Source: Bacteroidia bacterium
GTDB lineage: Bacteria > Bacteroidota > Bacteroidia > Flavobacteriales > Flavobacteriaceae
Assembly: GCA_018679315.1 (NCBI GenBank)
Contig: JAHHLF010000293.1
Coordinates: 1 to 7,805, forward strand
Direction of reading: 5' to 3'
DNA: 7,805 nt
A program made the translations under genes and the position numbers. A model generated the notes under the pieces. The model ran no database searches. It was not told where the DNA came from and was given only the letters and a program-made list of their open reading frames with translations. Shown piece by piece: positions 6,581-7,805 of the stretch (position 1 is the first letter of the stretch; every line of letters begins with the position of its first letter).

Positions 6581-7486
6581 TCATATTAAATATGTCAGGA
6601 GTTCATTTTTAAAATAAATCATACTATCTGCTGCGCTTTGCAAGGAATTCACAGCATAATTACCCCCTTGTTCTATAAAATAGTTCTCCAAGCCCTCCTG
6701 AGAGGCGTGTTGCAAAATGCTGTGGTAATCTATGGAGCCATTGCCCATCTCGGTGTAATCCCGGGTTTCTTTGTCCATATCTTTAATATGCCACATCACA
6801 AAGCGCTTAGGGTCACGTGCAATGATATCGGCCGGACTCTCATTCGTATTATGCGCCACCCAATACATATCTAATTGCATTTTTACCAGTTCAGGGTCTG
6901 TTTCCCTGAGGATAAGTGCAAAACCGTGATCTCCGTTGTGATCAGTGAACTCATAGCCGTGATTGTGGTAGGCAAAGCCGAGTCCGCTTTCATTTACTTG
7001 CTCCCCTATCCGATTAAGCTTTTCGGCCATCATTTTGTAGCCTTCCATATTTCGGTGTTCTTCTGGAACAAACGGCCAGGTGATATGTTTTTGTCCGAGT
7101 ATTTTTGCACCTGTAATACACTGATCTACAAAGTTTTGAAGCTCATGTTCTGAAGCATTAAAATAAGAGGCGAAATCATAATGTCCACTGGACGTGCTCA
7201 GGCCCATATCATCTAATACATTTCTGAATTCCTTTGCCTGCATTCCGTAGTAACCAATATTGCTCAGGTCCAGGCCATAGGTTTCAAAATCTTCATAGCC
7301 CATTGCCTTTACCCTTTGCAGTGTATTAATCGGGTCCTTTTCCATAAAATCCCGTACACTGAATAGCTGGAGTCCGATCTTATAGGTCCTTGCCGATGCC
7401 GGCATGCACGACCAGGGTATCATCGCCGCAGCTGTAAGGGCAGCGGATTGTTTCACAAACTGTCTTCTCGGTATATTATTCGACAT
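6581..7486 (-). CDS. Tat-exported sugar phosphate isomerase/epimerase-like protein (xylose isomerase-like TIM barrel)
   Basis: This 301-residue protein belongs to the AP endonuclease 2/xylose isomerase-like TIM-barrel group, whose members isomerise or epimerise sugars and inositol derivatives using a divalent metal. The N-terminus has a twin-arginine signal (PRRQFVK, 6-12) and an Ala-rich hydrophobic stretch, then PWSCMPASA (24-32), so export in folded form is predicted. Cys27 could be lipidated, but the lipobox is poor. The barrel starts at KIGLQLFSVRD (36-46), a common start in this family. Likely active-site stretches are FAYHNHGYEF (171-180), QLDMYW (204-209, Asp206), MWHIKDMD (231-238, His233) and YFIEQGG (269-275, Glu272), which fit the usual E/D/H/E metal site. 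The substrate cannot be inferred. It leads a probable two-gene unit with the MscS channel, and a diverged copy of its 3' end lies beyond that channel. Confidence 0.92.
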   Translation of the reverse strand: MSNNIPRRQFVKQSAALTAAAMIPWSCMPASARTYKIGLQLFSVRDFMEKDPINTLQRVKAMGYEDFETYGLDLSNIGYYGMQAKEFRNVLDDMGLSTSSGHYDFASYFNASEHELQNFVDQCITGAKILGQKHITWPFVPEEHRNMEGYKMMAEKLNRIGEQVNESGLGFAYHNHGYEFTDHNGDHGFALILRETDPELVKMQLDMYWVAHNTNESPADIIARDPKRFVMWHIKDMDKETRDYTEMGNGSIDYHSILQHASQEGLENYFIEQGGNYAVNSLQSAADSMIYFKNELLTYLI

Positions 7487-7560
7487 AAGCTAAGGGTTAA
7501 AATGAATACTAATTTACGCCTATTCGCGTTTTAACGGTAACCAAATCACATTTCTTACTT
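7487..7560. promoter_or_regulatory. Divergent intergenic region between the isomerase-like gene and the barrel gene
   Basis: This is the only point in the window where transcription diverges, so 74 bases must hold promoters for both directions. On the minus strand a TTTG lies in GATTTGG, and TAAATTAG (one mismatch to TAnnTTTG) lies 25 bases downstream, wider than usual. No clear plus-strand promoter or operator palindrome was seen. The location is secure, but the individual elements are not. Confidence 0.4.
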
Positions 7561-7805
7561 ATGAAAAACCTACTAGCAGCCTCCTTAATGGCTCTTTTCA
7601 GTCTCACTTTTCTTCACGCCCAGGAAGGATTTAAGATAGAGATTCAGGGCGGACTCCCTTTTAATGATTTTAATACCGATGTCAGCCTGGCCTTAGGCCT
7701 GGATGTAGGCTACATGCGCGCTATCAATGAGACTTTTGACCTGGGTGCTACGGTGGGCTATATCCATGGCATACCGGAAACCTTTCATTCAGAAGTAGTC
7801 TTAAC
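7561..7805 (+). CDS. Outer-membrane beta-barrel-like protein (C-terminus outside window)
   Basis: This is the only plus-strand gene. It is open for 81 codons from the ATG at 7561 to the right edge. Residues 1-20 form a Sec signal peptide (MKNLLAAS, a hydrophobic core, then FLHA|QEG). The mature part shows alternating polar and nonpolar residues with Gly and aromatic positions (FKIEIQGGLPF, VSLALGLDVGYMRAI, FDLGATVGYIHG). This is the pattern of outer-membrane barrel strands in small Bacteroidota porin-like proteins. With only the first strands visible, no family or ligand can be given. It does not belong to the minus-strand units. Confidence 0.8.
   Translation, partial: MKNLLAASLMALFSLTFLHAQEGFKIEIQGGLPFNDFNTDVSLALGLDVGYMRAINETFDLGATVGYIHGIPETFHSEVVL

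Noticed and set aside
6638..7153. Two adjacent plus-strand open frames within the isomerase-like gene
   Set aside because: They are antisense to a conserved TIM-barrel protein with clear active-site motifs, and their translations show no domain.
6581..7486. Lipoprotein call for the isomerase-like protein based on Cys27
   Set aside because: The residues before the Cys (IPWS) fit a lipobox poorly, so export by Tat is stated but lipidation is left open.

Overview
The window looks like chromosomal DNA of a member of the Bacteroidota, most probably a flavobacterium. The evidence is moderate GC, a lack of strong Shine-Dalgarno sites, secreted proteins whose signal peptides are cut just before Gln (ASA|Q, HA|Q), a lipoprotein whose Cys is followed by SKDDD (a Bacteroidota surface-export type signal), and possible TAnnTTTG-like promoter elements. 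Every gene lies on the minus strand except the last, partial one. No rRNA, tRNA, CRISPR array, insertion sequence or integrase was seen, and no gap between genes exceeds about 200 bases.

Layout from left to right. Positions 1-166 hold the start of a CspA-type cold shock protein, cut by the window edge. Positions 251-3048 hold a three-gene proton-translocating NAD(P) transhydrogenase operon, read pntAA (alpha-1, NAD-binding), pntAB (alpha-2, membrane) and pntB (membrane plus NADP-binding). The last two genes overlap by 4 bases. Positions 3236-3916 encode a four-helix membrane protein with a C-terminal His/Cys cluster that looks metal-binding. Positions 4089-4844 encode a secreted protein of unknown function. 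Positions 4995-5444 encode a small acidic lipoprotein. Each of these last three genes is followed by its own intrinsic terminator, so they look like single-gene units.

Positions 5550-7486 hold the most interesting part. A Tat-exported sugar phosphate isomerase/epimerase-like TIM-barrel protein (6581-7486) is followed after 18 bases by an MscS-type mechanosensitive channel gene (5645-6562). Directly behind the channel gene, at 5550-5633, lies an unannotated 27-codon stretch ending in a stop codon. Its translation matches the last 26 residues of the isomerase-like protein at 17 positions. This is best explained as the 3' stump of a second, lost copy of that gene, so the channel gene now sits between an intact copy and a relic. 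Past a 74-base divergent intergenic region, the plus strand starts an outer-membrane beta-barrel-like protein that runs off the right edge.

The transhydrogenase couples the proton gradient to NADPH formation. The other genes are envelope proteins (channel, lipoprotein, exported enzyme, barrel) with no visible shared pathway. I found no convincing new multi-gene system. The gene relic, the His/Cys-tailed membrane protein and a repeated terminator sequence are the points that merit follow-up.
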